64,000 bases of DNA, taken from positions 1,207,873-1,271,872 of the forward strand of contig JAJEKV010000048.1 in the NCBI GenBank assembly GCA_021234155.1. The letters run 5' to 3'. Positions 10,559 to 22,630 of this stretch are shown here, piece by piece (within the stretch, counting starts at the first letter, position 1; each line of letters starts with the position of its first letter). The notes under the pieces were generated by a model, which did no database searches, was not told the origin of the DNA, and worked only from the letters and a program-made list of their open reading frames with translations. The DNA comes from Isoetes taiwanensis. Taxonomy: Eukaryota > Streptophyta > Lycopodiopsida > Isoetales > Isoetaceae. The position numbers and the translations under genes were made by a program.

Positions 10559-13500
10559 TCTCTTTGCTTTATCAATCTTGTTAATTTGGGATTTTCCGGT
10601 GCGGATAAAAATGTTTTTGGAATTTTGTTTAGCTTGATTTCCTATGATTTTTGAGAGTTTGGCCGGCCGGAAAAACTTCCTGAGGAGTACCCAAAATCGA
10701 GCAAAATTACTTTACCAAGGTTTGGATTATGATTTTTAAAGGGGGGATTTCGTTCGAACATTGTCGAAACACAGCTGCAAAATTTACGCCCCTGTTTTTT
10801 ATGTTCGGCATCGACATGTAATCGATCGCCAAGGCTCCGAATGCATTCATATGCCGTTCCCTGAAAGGATCGAATCTAAGAAGTTTTTCTCACATCGAAA
10901 TTGCAGGTAGGCTTCATTCTTTGTCATTTTGAGTCGGTTTTGGGTCAGTTCCATTCTATTCTCATGTTCTACTATAAATTCTGGCAAGAGCACTCCCTCC
11001 TTAAGCCGTTGTTGTATGTTGATTGTTCTATTCTTCCATTTCCGCTGCTTTTACTCTTCTATCAGTATCTCCACTCAATGTCTTTTCATTCAACTCCAAT
11101 ATTGGCTTCTTAGTTTATTTGTGAGCCTGCAGAAGAGTTGGGGCATACAAGCTGAAACGCCAGGGTTGTTTTAGAATAATATTTTGAAAGATACTTGCAT
11201 CCAAGGTTTCTTTGGAGTTTCGGATCTGTGTAATGCTCCTGTTGTAAACAAGTGCAGCAAAAAGCGGCTGGAACAAGTTAAAGTTATAAATCAAATCATC
11301 TGCAATAGCCCCCCTTTTTAAATATGGGGTTGATCTTGCAAAAATTCTCATAAACATAAGCTCATTGCCCTGGTACGTTTTCTTCACTTGCTTCCTGGAG
11401 AACTAATTTCTTGAGGTTCCTGGGGTTATAAGGTTCTTAGAAATTGCAAGCCAGCAAAGCTTATAGGTTAGGTAATGCTTTCTACATTGCTTCTGGTTTG
11501 TGGCCCGGATGCTTAAATTTGATCCTGATAAATGTTAGGATGTGCGCACATAATTTCAATCAATTATGCCGATTTGGTTGTGATAATGTAGGAAAATATT
11601 TCCCAGATTTATATCCACATTTGCATTAAATTACATTTATGCTGGAGCTATAATAAGCTGAAGACCTGGATGCATGGCTAGATTACATGCTTTAAGTATT
11701 TAACTTAAGACTGTTCTAATTTGATCCTACAGATGCGATTGTTTGCTCATTACTTTGTTGCTTATGTTGCGCATGTTAGTTTTCCACCTTTGGATCATTC
11801 AGGGCTATAGCAGGTCAAGCATATTTGCAAATTGGTTTCTATTGTTTAGTGTATTATCCAAAGCATAGCCTTATTTCAAGTCTACATCTTTATCATAGAC
11901 ATGAATTCCAAGTTTATGGACTTCAGAAAAGCATTATAAAGTACCAGAACAAAATTCTGCCATTAATTAACATAAGGTAAGTTTATTTGCTGTCCACTTG
12001 GTGCTGCTGCTTTAAACCTGAGTAGTAGAGGTTGTTTGTGCAGGCAATTAATAGCTACAGAGTCAATTCGTCTTCACTGAGTGCAAATAATTATCCAGGT
12101 TGGATCAAGATTATCTAGCAATTCTTGGCTAAATTATCTTGGTATAGATGCAAGCATCAGTATTATGATTGTCATACCATTATTCTTTTAAAGCAATTAC
12201 CTTGGGCACTGAATTTTTATGTCCATATGTTCACCACATATGCAGTCACATGACAATGTATTTATGCCTGTGATGTTTTTTTCCCTATGGAGTCTAATGT
12301 TTCGGCTTGGCTCGCATATCTGGCCATGTTCAGAAGGAGATGTTAAATAAAAGGAGACAATGCATTTTTTGTTTTTGGATGCCATGCACTTATTAGCAGC
12401 TCCACCATTATTTTTGAGATGCCAGTGGCTTGGGTTTTTAATGCCAGCGTGGCGAAGAGGATATGGAAATAGCTACTTTAGGCCACAACTTTGAGCTCTA
12501 TTGTTTGTTATTCATCCAATTAAGTAGTTTCTTCGCTTTCTTGCACAGGGAGATGCAGATGCAGATTCTACATATGAATGTTTCAGATTCTACATATGAA
12601 TGTTTCTGTATGATGTGGGAAGCAGCTCCATCAAATGTAAGGATACCTTTTCTGGTTGTTAGTTCAACATCACGTTTTTTGTTCCTTATCTTAGCAGCCA
12701 TTACATATTACTATTTGGAATTTGTTGGTTTTGCCCAGCTTTTGTTCTCAGGTAATACATTATTTCATAGAAATCCCCATTTCTTTATCTATAAGCTTGC
12801 CTTTAGCCTTTCATTGGCTGCAACTATTACTGTATTTATATGAAAATGGCTATGTTATTGTAATTTTTACTTTCTTAAAAGAAGTTTGGCAGGAGGTTTT
12901 TTATTATCTTGATCGCTTTCAAGGTTATAAGGCATCATGTATCAGTCTATAGTTATCAAGCATTGGAGAATGCCGATTAGACTTGAATTAAAGTTATATG
13001 CTTCTAGACTTTAGAAAGCCCATGTGCTTTCCTTCATGTAATTTGCTATGTTTTGTGACCTTACATTCATGATTTCTTTGTCTTTATGTAACCGTTGGAA
13101 ATTATAATACATTGTTTTCTTTTTGCAGGTTGGTCAACATGCTAACATCTAGAAGGTGAACACTCAATGTCAGATTATTATGGAATATTTTTGAAGATGG
13201 AAATGGCTATTTCAACAATTCTCATAGTCATGATACAGTTGTTGAGTTGAGAAATACAGAAACATGCAATAAGTCAAGGTCCATGAGGCAAGGTAAGAAC
13301 ATGCGACTGCAAACTGCAATCGATTGGAGCATATAAATGATGTGACCTTCCAATGGTCAGCTTCTCATAACTCTTCATAAAGGAGCTTTTCTATGTCGTA
13401 ATTTATTCGTTCTCCTACTTTTAGTCACATGTCTTGCAGCATATTATTTTATATTCTGGTGATGCAAGTTACGTATGCAACAACAGAGCTGCGAAACCGC

Positions 13501-13651
13501 TACGGCTACTCATAACCTTCACAAATGAGCTTCTTTCCAGCAATTATCAATTTTGTTGACTGTGCCATTGCCATAATTATAATTAGATGAGTTATTAGAA
13601 TGTGATGCCTGTGGAGTTCCTAAGCACTCTGTGAGAATAAATTCGTTACCT

Positions 13652-13799
13652 AGCTAATGTGACACATTGTCGCAGAGCTGCTATTCCATGTTGGGCTGTT
13701 GTTACTTCCCATCCAAACTCAAACCAGCTAATGTAACACATTGCCACAGAACTGTTATTCCATGTTAGGCTGTTGCTACTTCCCATCCAAACTCAAATT
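13652..13799. repeat. 74-bp tandem duplication in Helitron
   Basis: Two diverged copies of a 74-bp unit beginning agctaatgt and containing tattccatgtt and acttcccatccaaactcaaa. Confidence 0.85.
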
Positions 13800-14004
13800 T
13801 GTGCTAATTCCTCCTCTTTCTGATGAAATTTGTGCTAACTTCATGCTTCTCATTCATGTCTGCTTATATTCGTGTTGACATGTTTCCGTTTGCAAACGTA
13901 AAGAGCCTGGTGCTTGAGGCAACTCATTTCCATTTTATAGCATGTCATGCTGTTGTACCACATTATATTATTTAGTACTTGGACAGTAAAGAATAAAGAG
14001 CATC

Positions 14005-14265
14005 AGATGCAAATCAAGATGGTAAGAGATAGTTTATTCTTAGCATAAGCATAAGTGTAATAACATATATGACACTACTTAGAATGATGCAAAACATATA
14101 TGTTATTCTATGCGAATCAAGATGGTAAGAGATAGTTTATTCTTGCAAATCAAGATGGTAAGAGATAGTTTATTCTTAGCATAGGCATAAGTGTACTAAC
14201 ATATATGACACTACTTAGGATGATGCAAAACATATATCTTATTCTAGGATGATAGTTTATTCTTG
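14005..14265. repeat. Compound direct repeat in Helitron
   Basis: Blocks built from aatcaagatggtaagaga plus tagtttattctt occur three times, and catatatgacactacttag occurs twice. Confidence 0.85.
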
Positions 14266-15238
14266 CACGTTCATTTGGTCATTCTAGGGACATGAGATCT
14301 CAAGTTATGAGGCCATTCTTGAAAGATTCTCATCATTATGGCAGAATTAGAAATGTTGCTCTTAATGTTTGAAAGATACATTAGAGCCAAAGCTGCAAAG
14401 GTGGTTAATAACATTTACAGGATTTTAAATTGTTCTTATTTTTTGCATTTTCCATGTTCTCATTAGAGCCCACCTAAGTTTCTTCACCAAAGGATTCAAA
14501 ACATATCTCAGAAACCACAATGTGATTACAACTTATGATGAATTGGAGAATGCTAGGAATAACAAAAACAATGCACTGCTATTACCCACACTCTTGCAAC
14601 ATTCTTTTTGCAAATATAGAGGAATATAAGTTACCAACATTTGGCAAATGTAGGCATTAAGATTTTGTGCAAAATGAGGGAAAAAAATATAGTCGTATAC
14701 ATGTGCCACCTTTCCCATTTGTGAATCGGTACATGTTCTAACACGTTATTACAACCTGACAAATATGCTAGGCTTGCCATGCAATCAACTGCAATCTAAT
14801 AAGTGGTGTCATGGCATATATACCACATGTGTTATGATCTCTCTAACTATAAAATGCTTTCTTTTGCAAGAATAGTTGGATAGTTGCATTATTATATTTT
14901 GTGTTCTAATACTGATGTTCTATTTAGAAGTCCTTTGAATAACATCCATCGACACCCTCCACGTCAATTATGACAAATGTATATGTTGTATCAACTCAGT
15001 TACACCTTTAGTCAGTTACGTTGGACATCCATGGCTAGCACACATGTTCCACCACTATAAGTAAAATTTATATTCTATACAACTTTCAAAATTTTCAACA
15101 TTAAAATCTTAATACTACTATTTCCAAACTAATCCGAATCATCAGCGTATTTGCATTTCTTTCATATTCTTATTCTTCCAAATTAGCAAGGTATTATAGA
15201 ATGTATTTATGCCCGGCAACGCCGGGCACCGTTACTAG

Positions 15239-15503
15239 TATCTTTTATTTTCTTCTTGATGTTATTCCCATCCTCCTGTTCTCTCACATTATTTAACTGT
15301 TTCTTTCCAAACGTGTAAGTGAAAATGGATACCTGATCAGTGTGCCAGTGACATGCTTGCGCTTCCTGCTGAACTTTGAAACCATAATTTTCTGCAAAGT
15401 CAATTACAGAAAATATTATGTCTTCTTCAAAACTTCCTAAACATTGTCTGAACTGTTTGGCTTGCCAACGAGCCTTGTAGTTGTGTGGCACAAATGAGGT
15501 CAT
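15239..15503 (-). pseudogene. Transposase-like gene, exon before the Helitron
   Basis: The minus-strand frame reads ..KQFRQCLGSFEEDIIFSVIDFAENYGFKV.., then ACHWHTDQVSIFTYTFG.. The D-F-A-E-N-Y..HW-x-x-x-Q-V-x-x-F series precedes the YVSD / SDGC-x-x-QFK blocks in the same uncharacterised transposase-like family. Apparent codons past 15238 belong to the Helitron end. The piece joins in frame to 10558 when the Helitron is removed. Confidence 0.65.
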
Positions 15504-15823
15504 TGTTCAAAGGGGGGAACCAGTCTTGTAGGCCAATCTTGTAACTTTACTTGGTTTCTTCTTAGGATTTCTCTTAGAAACAGCTTATTGCTGGAAGTTA
15601 TAAAATTCAAAAATTAGTAGATGACGTGAGCCTTCTAACACGAACTCGACACAGACTTTTTCAAAGGCTTTCCAATTCACCAAGTATTCTAAAGATTTGC
15701 TTCTCTTTCTTGGACACTTTGACATCCTATAGAAAGTGGAATAAGAGAAAGTTGTTGAGAGAATATTTATGCTGAATACTACGGAATTGGAAAGTTTAAT
15801 CAGAAATGAAAGATGTTAATCAC

Positions 15824-16129
15824 TTACCTCTTGAGACCACATTTCTTGCAGGTCTGCATCAAACATGCAGGTTTGTGCCATTCATCTGCTTCTACTTTGG
15901 GACATACCACATTTTTCCAATACTCAGTTGTAGATTTAAAGATGTTATCTTTAGCATTGCAAGTTAGACCTTGTCCACAAGCCCTACATTGGCATTTGTA
16001 ATCTTTGTGCACACCATAAGAAACAGACCTCATATTGTCAATGGCTTCCATGGCAAAATCAAAGTGCATGTGGTATTGGCAACAACAAGTCTCTCTTTCT
16101 TGCAATCTTCTATGGTTTAACCTTTTCAA
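15824..16129 (-). pseudogene. Transposase-like gene, Cys-rich exon
   Basis: Reads LQERETCCCQYHMHFDFAMEAI.., then CQCRACGQGLTCNAKD.., then CLMQTCKKCGLKR. The R-E-x-C-x-C-x-Y-H-x-x-F-D segment and the later C-x-x-C pairs suit a zinc-binding part upstream of the catalytic-like blocks. It is separated from 15503 by about 320 bp, probably an intron. Confidence 0.55.
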
Positions 16130-16254
16130 AAGTTTGCTGACATATATTGGACTCAGGATACTCTTTCTTGGTGAAGATAAAATTGTAACTTATGAAAACA
16201 CATATTCAACAGTAATATCATGCAAAATACAGAAAGAAAAATTGCAAACAAAGT

Positions 16255-16480
16255 GCTTACTTGTGTCACCTTTAGTAAATGATAGGATGGTCAATTTTTT
16301 CCCCTGTTTCACTCACGTGTTTTCTTACATGTTTTTTATATGATGAAATCCTAGTATTCTCATCCCAAAATGACTTTATCTTTGCTATTGCTTCATCCGA
16401 AAGTGCATCACACCTTCTTCTCCTTTGAAACATTGACTAGGATCCTGCTTCAAATTCTGCATATACACGTCTCTGAAATG
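16255..16480 (-). pseudogene. Transposase-like gene, N-terminal part
   Basis: The minus-strand frame reads RRRCDALSDEAIAKIKSFWD and continues ENTRISSYKKHVRK, a lysine-rich segment typical of the region upstream of the Cys-rich exon in this family. The true start is not identifiable. Confidence 0.45.
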
Positions 16481-16499
16481 CTGTCGTCGATCTACGCAA

Positions 16500-17424
16500 G
16501 CTTAATAGAGTTTTAAGAAGAACAAGATGCTTAAAATGAATGCATATCAGAAGATTGCTAGCACTTTGGTGCATAATTAATGTTCCATTTGAATCCATTT
16601 AAGAAGAGATTGACTATGTTTGTTGGTTGTTCTGTACCAAAAATCATTTAGTAGTTGTATTTTACCCCTATCAGCAGTCTCCTCCACATAAAAAGTGGGT
16701 TATGGTTTGTGATCATGGCAGTCCAGTGCAGTGCAACAATGCATCATAATCATGCTTTTTGATTGTTTCCTCTAGAGCTATAGTGGCGTTTGAACAAGTA
16801 TGAAGTGCAAGTTAGTTTTTCTTCTCTGCATTAGGGCTGGCACCGAGATTTCACTTTTATTACTTTATGTTATTGGTTCAGTCATCTTATGGTGATCTGA
16901 AATGCAGTCAGCTTTTCTTCTCTGTATACGGGGCTGAATGATTTATTGCTTCATTTTATTAGTTCAATCAATTTAGTGTCCTGGGAAGTTCTGAATTACA
17001 GAGCTCTTTGGTTTATTGTCTAGTAATGTAGTATTATCTTTGAATGGAGATGCCTAGAAAGATCCTTAACTTTTGCTCATAAGTACTCATTTCTTATGGA
17101 GTCTCCACTGCTACATTCCATTATTGTCTTTAGTAGATGCTTAGATTTAGTAGTATCTTTTAAGATATACCTGCGATCATTGGCTTTTTGACCAATTTTT
17201 AGCTGCATTCTATCATGTTAGATGGTGGTATCTATTGCTTGATGCCATTAAAATATATCATATTTGTCTCATATTCTTGCTTATATTAAAGATAAAGACT
17301 AGCTGATACATGTTTAGCCGGATTTACAAGTATGAAATGGAGCATTGCATTTCAAATGTGCATCTGGCATGTAAGGGTCTGGTATGTTAGTTTTTAAAGT
17401 GATGATCTAGATGTTGCTAGATTT
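16500..17424. other. No recognisable gene
   Basis: AT-rich DNA without long open frames or clear repeats. It continues on the other side of the copia insertion at 22631. Confidence 0.3.
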
Positions 17425-17429
17425 GATGG

Positions 17430-17785
17430 TGATAGAACTAGTGCAAAACGAGCACAAGCCCGCAAGATCGACTCAAGAGATAGAATAGAAGACAAGAACA
17501 AATCTATTGAGAAAAGCAATAGGAAATACAATCTCTACTTCTGAGCATTGCATAGTACATAACGTACAATCAATATATATAACCGGTGAGACCAAGAATA
17601 ATAGTCTACCGTTTAACCACCGCCCATTAATTACGGCACTGATTTAGGGTCGGTGCTTTCGATCTTCGACAAAGTGTTGCCTTCGTACATTTTCAGCACC
17701 TTCTCAAAGACCTATGTGCTAAGTCTTTGAACCCACTTCTTTGTTTTGACACATTATGCTTAGTCAGCATATTTATATTCCAACA
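17430..17785 (-). repeat. Copia 3' LTR
   Basis: 356 bp, TG..CA, paired with 22287-22625. Contains the CAACCACCGCCCATTAATTA block. Confidence 0.93.
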
Positions 17786-17829
17786 CTCTCCCTTAAATGT
17801 TGCTGACTAAGCAGAAGAAAATCAGCTGA

Positions 17830-18760
17830 AACTAAGGCAATCCTTCTCTTTCTTCATGCCCAAGCTCTCCTTCACATTGACGAACTTAGATCCAACTAAT
17901 GGTTTGGTAAAGCCATCAGCAATCTGATCCTGTGAGGAGCAATGAACAAGTTGAGAAGATCCCATTTGGATCTGCTCACGGACAAAACACAAGTGGGTGT
18001 CAAGGTGTTTTGTCTTTGGGTGGTACTTAGCATCCTTGGCATGGTACTTGTGTTGTCACACAATATAACAGCCGAGGGTGGAGGTACCTGCAGATCTGTC
18101 CACAAATGTTTAAGCCATAACAATTCTGCATCCCAACAGAAAGTGCTTTGAATTCTCGCCCGTGGTGCCGGGATTGACACTTGAGATCGTCTTTTGGACA
18201 ACCATGTCGACGACGTTAGGCCCTATGAACGTGACCATCCCTTTGTGGACCTCCCGCTATCATGACGGTTAGCATGATGCATCAACAAAGACTTTCATTT
18301 GGAAATCAGAGAACCTCGATAAAAGAGACCTTCCCTGTGAAGTGCCCTTCGGATATGCCGGCCATCTTTTTTAGCAGCCTTCGGTCTTTTGCGCGGGATT
18401 GCTCATGAATCGCTTTCAAAGACTCCCCACAAAGAAAAGAGATAGGTCTAGTGACCGTGAGATATATCAACGCCCCTACCAAGCTTCAATATAGTGTGAG
18501 ATCACACTCCTCACCATCGAAATCAAGCTCAAGCCTTGTGCTCGGATCAAAAGGACTTGTCACGACTTTGCAATCTTGCATACAATGCTGGCAGTAACAT
18601 TTCTTTGATATATTTCTGGCGAGAAAGATAGATGCCATCGAAAGTGTCGCCACACTTCTACACCTAAACAAGAATGCATAAGGCCAAGGTCGGTCATCTC
18701 GAAGGACGAAGATAACTTCAACTTCAATGTAGAAATCAGCACATCAAGATCTCCCCGTGA
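17830..18760 (-). pseudogene. Copia RNase H and RT end, frameshifted
   Basis: Minus-strand pieces read FEMTDLGLMHSCLGVEVWR (end of RT) and, near 18070-17900, CDNTSTMPRMLSTTQRQNTL, the RNase H block normally read as DN-x-S-A-x-x-L-x-x-N-P..H-x-R-x-K-H-I-D. Other frames carry the intervening parts, so several indels are present. This is the last domain before the 3' LTR, as expected for copia. Confidence 0.75.
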
Positions 18761-18763
18761 TGA

Positions 18764-19496
18764 TCAAATCATCAACATACAAAACCACAATGCACATTCG
18801 CCTTCATGTGATTTGTAATAAAGATTGGGGTTCTGCTGCACTTCCTGGCAAACCCACGCTCCAAGAAAGAAAGCATTAATTTTTGTATGCCAACATCTTG
18901 GAGCACGCTTCAAGCCATAAATGCTTTTCTTCAAATGACAAACCAGCTGCTCCTTTCCTTGAACAACAAATCCTGGAGGTTGAGTCATATAGACCTCTTC
19001 CTTCAAATCACCATTCAAAAAAGCAGACTTAATGTCCATTTGAAACATTAACCAACCTTTCATTGCAACAAGAGCTATAACTGATCTGATAGTAGACATT
19101 CTGGCTATGGGAGCAAAGACTTCATCATAATCTAAGCCTTTTTTCTGTGCAAAACCCTTGGCTACAAGTCTAGCTTTGTTCTTTGACACTGTTCCATCAG
19201 CATGAAATTTGGTTCTAAACACCCATTTACAGCCAATAATGTGCTTATCAGCTGGGAGTTCAACCAATTCCCATGTGCCTTGCTTCAGCAATTGAGAATA
19301 TTCTTCTTCCATTGCATCTTCGCCAATGTGGATCACTAGCTGCTTCATGAAAGGTTTGTGGATCAACATGATCCTGGACCTTTGCCATTAAGGCAAGATT
19401 ACATGATCCATTAGACTTCACATGTTTCTCTATCAGACGTGCTGATCTCCTAGGTTCAACAACAGAAATAACAAAGGTGCGCAACCGGTTACGCAA
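18764..19496 (-). pseudogene. Copia reverse transcriptase
   Basis: The frame 19369-18764 contains GCKWVFRTKFHADGTVSKNK, ARLVAKGFAQKKGLDYDEVF, and then MDIKSAFLNGDLKEEVYMTQPPGF and KKSIYGLKRAPRCWH, all standard copia RT blocks. The YVDD active site is present at about 18770 but in a shifted frame, so the protein is broken there. The upstream 19496-19380 piece carries the linker RRSARLIEKHVKS. Confidence 0.88.
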
Positions 19497-19829
19497 CGAG
19501 ACGCGTCACGATCTCCTAGGTTCAACAACGAAGATATAGAAGGTGCTACAATAGGTGTTGTAACAGGTGCTAGATCAGGTGCTACAGTACCTTCATGTGT
19601 GCGTTGGACTCCCCCTGAAAGGAACCAATCTGCTCATGGACCATAGGGGCTGAGTGGGATTGGGATCATCCGCGCCACTACTTCAGGGCAAATATGAGTT
19701 CACCTGGAGAAACCACTAGAGAGGGAGAGAAAGGTCTACCAGAAATGCTATCGGATCTCCAACATCCAAGCTTTGTCATTGTGAACTGCAGGAGAATCTT
19801 TCGAAGATAGACCATCATACATAGCATCT

Positions 19830-20284
19830 TCAACTGGCCGAAACCGACACGCTTACAATAACCTGCTTGTTGGAAGGATCATACAACTTGTAACCTTTCT
19901 GATTTTCTGGATACCCAATAAAGATGGCTTTTTCAGCTTCCCAGCAGGTATGGAAGCATAAGCCAAGCATCCAAACACCCTCAAATGAGACACATCTGGT
20001 TTCATTCTCCAAAATGCTTCATAAGGAGTCACATCCTGGACTGCCTTAGTAGGCGATCTATTTGCCAAATATGCCGTCATTACTCACGCCTCTCCCAAAA
20101 AGATTGGCGGTTGCTTTAGACTCATCATAGATCTTGCCAAATCAAGCAAAGATCTATTCCTCCTTTCAGCTACACCATTTTGTGGATGAGCATAAGGAAT
20201 GATTAACTGTCTTTCAATACCTTCTTCCATGAGAAACTCATCAAAGGCATTAGAAACATATTCACCTCCATTGTCACTTCTCAA
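19830..20284 (-). pseudogene. Copia integrase, C-terminal half
   Basis: 20284-20090 reads RSDNGGEYVSNAFDEF.., then PYAHPQNGVAERRNRSLLDL, giving the second D and the E of the D,D-35-E core. 20080-19853 reads YLANRSPTKAVQDVTPYEAF.. and then LRVFGCLAYA. A frame change separates the two. Confidence 0.85.
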
Positions 20285-20305
20285 CTTTTTTATTACTAAC
20301 CCTGT

Positions 20306-21295
20306 CTACCTTTTGACTGCTGCTTTGAAGGCCTTGAACTTGCCAAGCACCTCAGATTTGCAGTGCAAAATATACACCCAAGTGTACCTACTGAAATCAT
20401 CAATCAAGGTCAAGAAATACCTCTTTCCACCTAGTGAAACATCAGGCATATAGCACAAATCAGAATGCAGCAGCTCAAGAGGTTGAGTTGCTCGATGAAT
20501 AGCCTGCTGTGGAAAAGGCTGTTGAGGTTGCTTTCCGAGATGGCACGCAGCACATTCAAGCTTGACACATTTCAGAGAGGGAATACCTGTAACCATCTTG
20601 TTTTTGTACAAAGCATGTACAACAGTGCCTCCAACATGACCAAAGCGAGCATGCCACAGATGCTCAGCAGCCAAATCAGCACATACAAGACCATGTTCAG
20701 TCTTATAAACTGAACCATCAAAGACATACAAGCCATTCTGCAGCGTCCACTGTGCCATGAACTGCAGACTTTTCAAGTCAATTCCTTCAAGTGGATTTCT
20801 GCCCAGCAGATAGGCTTTTCCATTTCCGAGAACAATGTAATGGCCTGCTTTATCAAATTCAGCAGCAGACATGATATTAGACTGTAATCCGGGAGCAAAC
20901 ATGACATTCCTCACCTTACTAACTACATCACGTCCATGCAATTGAAAAGCTACAATCCCCTTTCCTGTGATAGGAAGAGAATATCCATCACCCATCTTCA
21001 CATCACCTCCAGATCGAGGTTCAAGTTCAGAAAACACATCTGAATCTCCGGTAAGATGAACCGTGGCTCCCGAGTCCAAAATCCAGTCCTTCTGTAAGGT
21101 GCTGGCCGCTACTGCAAGATTCAGATATTCAGCATCAAAAGTGGCACATGCAACAGCACTTGTCTCTCCCTTAGAGTTGACTGCTGTGCTTCTCGTGTCA
21201 CTACCCTTTGAGCTTTTCTTCCCCTTCTTACAATTCGATGTAGTGTCCCTTTTCACCACAATTCCAGCACTTGAACTCCTTGGATTTCTTACCAT
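20306..21295 (-). pseudogene. Copia protease plus integrase N-terminal half
   Basis: One open frame. The aspartic protease motif is WILDSGATVHLTGDSDVF near residue 70. Next comes the GAG-pre-integrase zinc segment LWHARFGHVGG.. and C-x-A-C-H-L-G-K. Then the integrase core starts LLHSDLCYMPDVSLGG.. and FLTLIDDFSRYTWVYIL, with the first catalytic D. The frame breaks before the second catalytic D, which continues at 20284. The start is shifted relative to gag at the zinc knuckle. Confidence 0.9.
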
Positions 21296-21956
21296 CAGAC
21301 TTCACATTTTCTGACTTCCTAGAGTCTTTGCTATCAGCAAACTTCTTCTTGGTGTCAGCCCGAGAAGTAGACACAAAATTAGCATGGTCCACTCTCCCAT
21401 CCCTTTGCTTCTGCACCAACTCCTCTTGTTGCAGTAGAATGGTTACTTTGGCTATATCAATCTTCTCCTTGTACCTGATCTTCGAAGAGATAATATCATA
21501 TGAAGGAGGAAGACAAACCAAGATATCTTGAATCAGCTGTTTTTCAGACAACACTCCACCAGCAGCCATGTAATCCAAGCGCCATTGCGTCATCTAAGTA
21601 AGGTACGCTGTGACAGATTTGAAATCACCTAATTGGGCATGTCTCATTTTGTTCTAGATTAGCATTTGGGTAGCCATACCCTTGCTATCAAGAGACTTCT
21701 CCAAATGAGACCACATCTCCTTAAACTCAGTAAAATGGTTGATTTCATGACCAATTGTCTCTTCAGCCAACATTTTGACAAGAGCACAAGCTTTCTGATT
21801 TATCCTGCCAGCATCTGCTGACTTGGTGCTGATAAAGTCTTCATCAAACACCGCTCCCATGTCACTAAATATCAAATAATTTGCCATGAACTTCTTCCAA
21901 GCATGGTAATTATTATTAGTGAGCTTTGCATTCTGTGAGAACTTGAATGGATCCAT
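21228..21956 (-). pseudogene. Copia gag with zinc knuckle
   Basis: 21956-21654 begins MDPFKFSQNAKLTNNNYHAW, and 21593-21228 continues YMAAGGVLSEKQLIQDILVC.. to the zinc knuckle CWNCGEKGHY. A stop lies between the two (near 21650). A small indel inside the knuckle puts its last Cys (SNCKKGKK) into the frame of the protease ORF. Otherwise this is a normal copia gag. Confidence 0.85.
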
Positions 21957-22286
21957 GAATTTCTCCTGTTTTCAGCAGCCAAAAAGGTGGTTGATAAAAC
22001 AAATTCGTCACCAAACAAAGCACCCACCAGAAAAGTTGAATCTTGAATTTTGTCGCCAAAAAGATCTTGGAAAACTCGAATCTCACACTAGAACTTGCTG
22101 GAAAATCCGAATCACTCTCCCAAAACACCCTCCAGGCCAAAAAGCAAGAATCTTCTCCAATGCTGCAAATGAGATTTTCCACCACCAAATCTTAGCCAAA
22201 GAATTCCTAGAAACGATGGCCAATCCAATTTGGATGCTTCTCCAATAGCTTGCTCTATTCTTCCCTCAAAAAAGCGTCTGATACCA

Positions 22287-22625
22287 TGATAGAACTAGTG
22301 CAAAACGAGCATAAACCCGCAAGATCGACTCAAGAGATAGAATAGAAGACAAGAACAAATCTATTGAGAAAAGCAATAGGAAATACAATCTCTACTTCTG
22401 AGCATTGCATAGTACATAACGTACAATCAATATATACAACCAGTGAAACTAAGAATAGTAGTCTACCGTTTAACCACCGCCCATTAATTACGGCACTGAT
22501 TTAGGGTCGGTGCTCAGTGCTGACAAAGTGCTGCCTTCTGTACATTTCAGCACCTTCTCAGCACCTGTGCTGAACCACTGCTGTTTCAACACATTATGCT
22601 TAGTCAGCATATTTATATTCCAACA
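22287..22625 (-). repeat. Copia 5' LTR
   Basis: 339 bp, TG..CA. Followed in element sense by the primer site TGGTATCAGACG. Confidence 0.93.
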
Positions 22626-22630
22626 GATGG

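Larger units (their letters stand above)
10559..15238 (+). mobile_element. Helitron, non-autonomous (4.68 kb)
   Basis: The right end has the Helitron signature: hairpin GCCCGGC-AAC-GCCGGGC at 15211-15227, then ACCGTTA and CTAG at 15235-15238, followed by a host T. The left end starts TCTCTTTGC at 10559 and is preceded by a host A. There is no target duplication, as expected for A^T insertion. Removing 10559-15238 restores an open frame across the transposase-like gene, which fixes both ends precisely. No Rep/helicase gene is seen, so it is non-autonomous. It shares its 5' end pattern, its 3' hairpin and scattered internal blocks (for example attataattag near 13580) with the Helitron at 36565-41699. 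Open frames inside it (such as 12463-12843) have no recognisable domains. Confidence 0.88.
17430..22625 (-). mobile_element. Ty1/copia LTR retrotransposon (5.2 kb)
   Basis: Minus-strand element with LTRs at 17430-17785 and 22287-22625. They start TGTTGGAATATA and end ..TTCTATCA in element sense. The perfect target duplication GATGG is at 17425-17429 and 22626-22630. The primer site TGGTATCAGACG abuts the 5' LTR, and a purine tract (AAGGGAGAG) abuts the 3' LTR. The gene order gag, protease, integrase, RT, RNase H is that of copia. Several stops and frameshifts make it non-autonomous now. The two LTRs differ mainly by indels in the stretch with GGTGCTTTCGATC. Confidence 0.95.

Noticed and set aside
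12463-12843. 126-codon open frame in the first Helitron
   Set aside because: Composition is that of random AT-rich DNA, with no domain and no similar frame in the sister Helitron.
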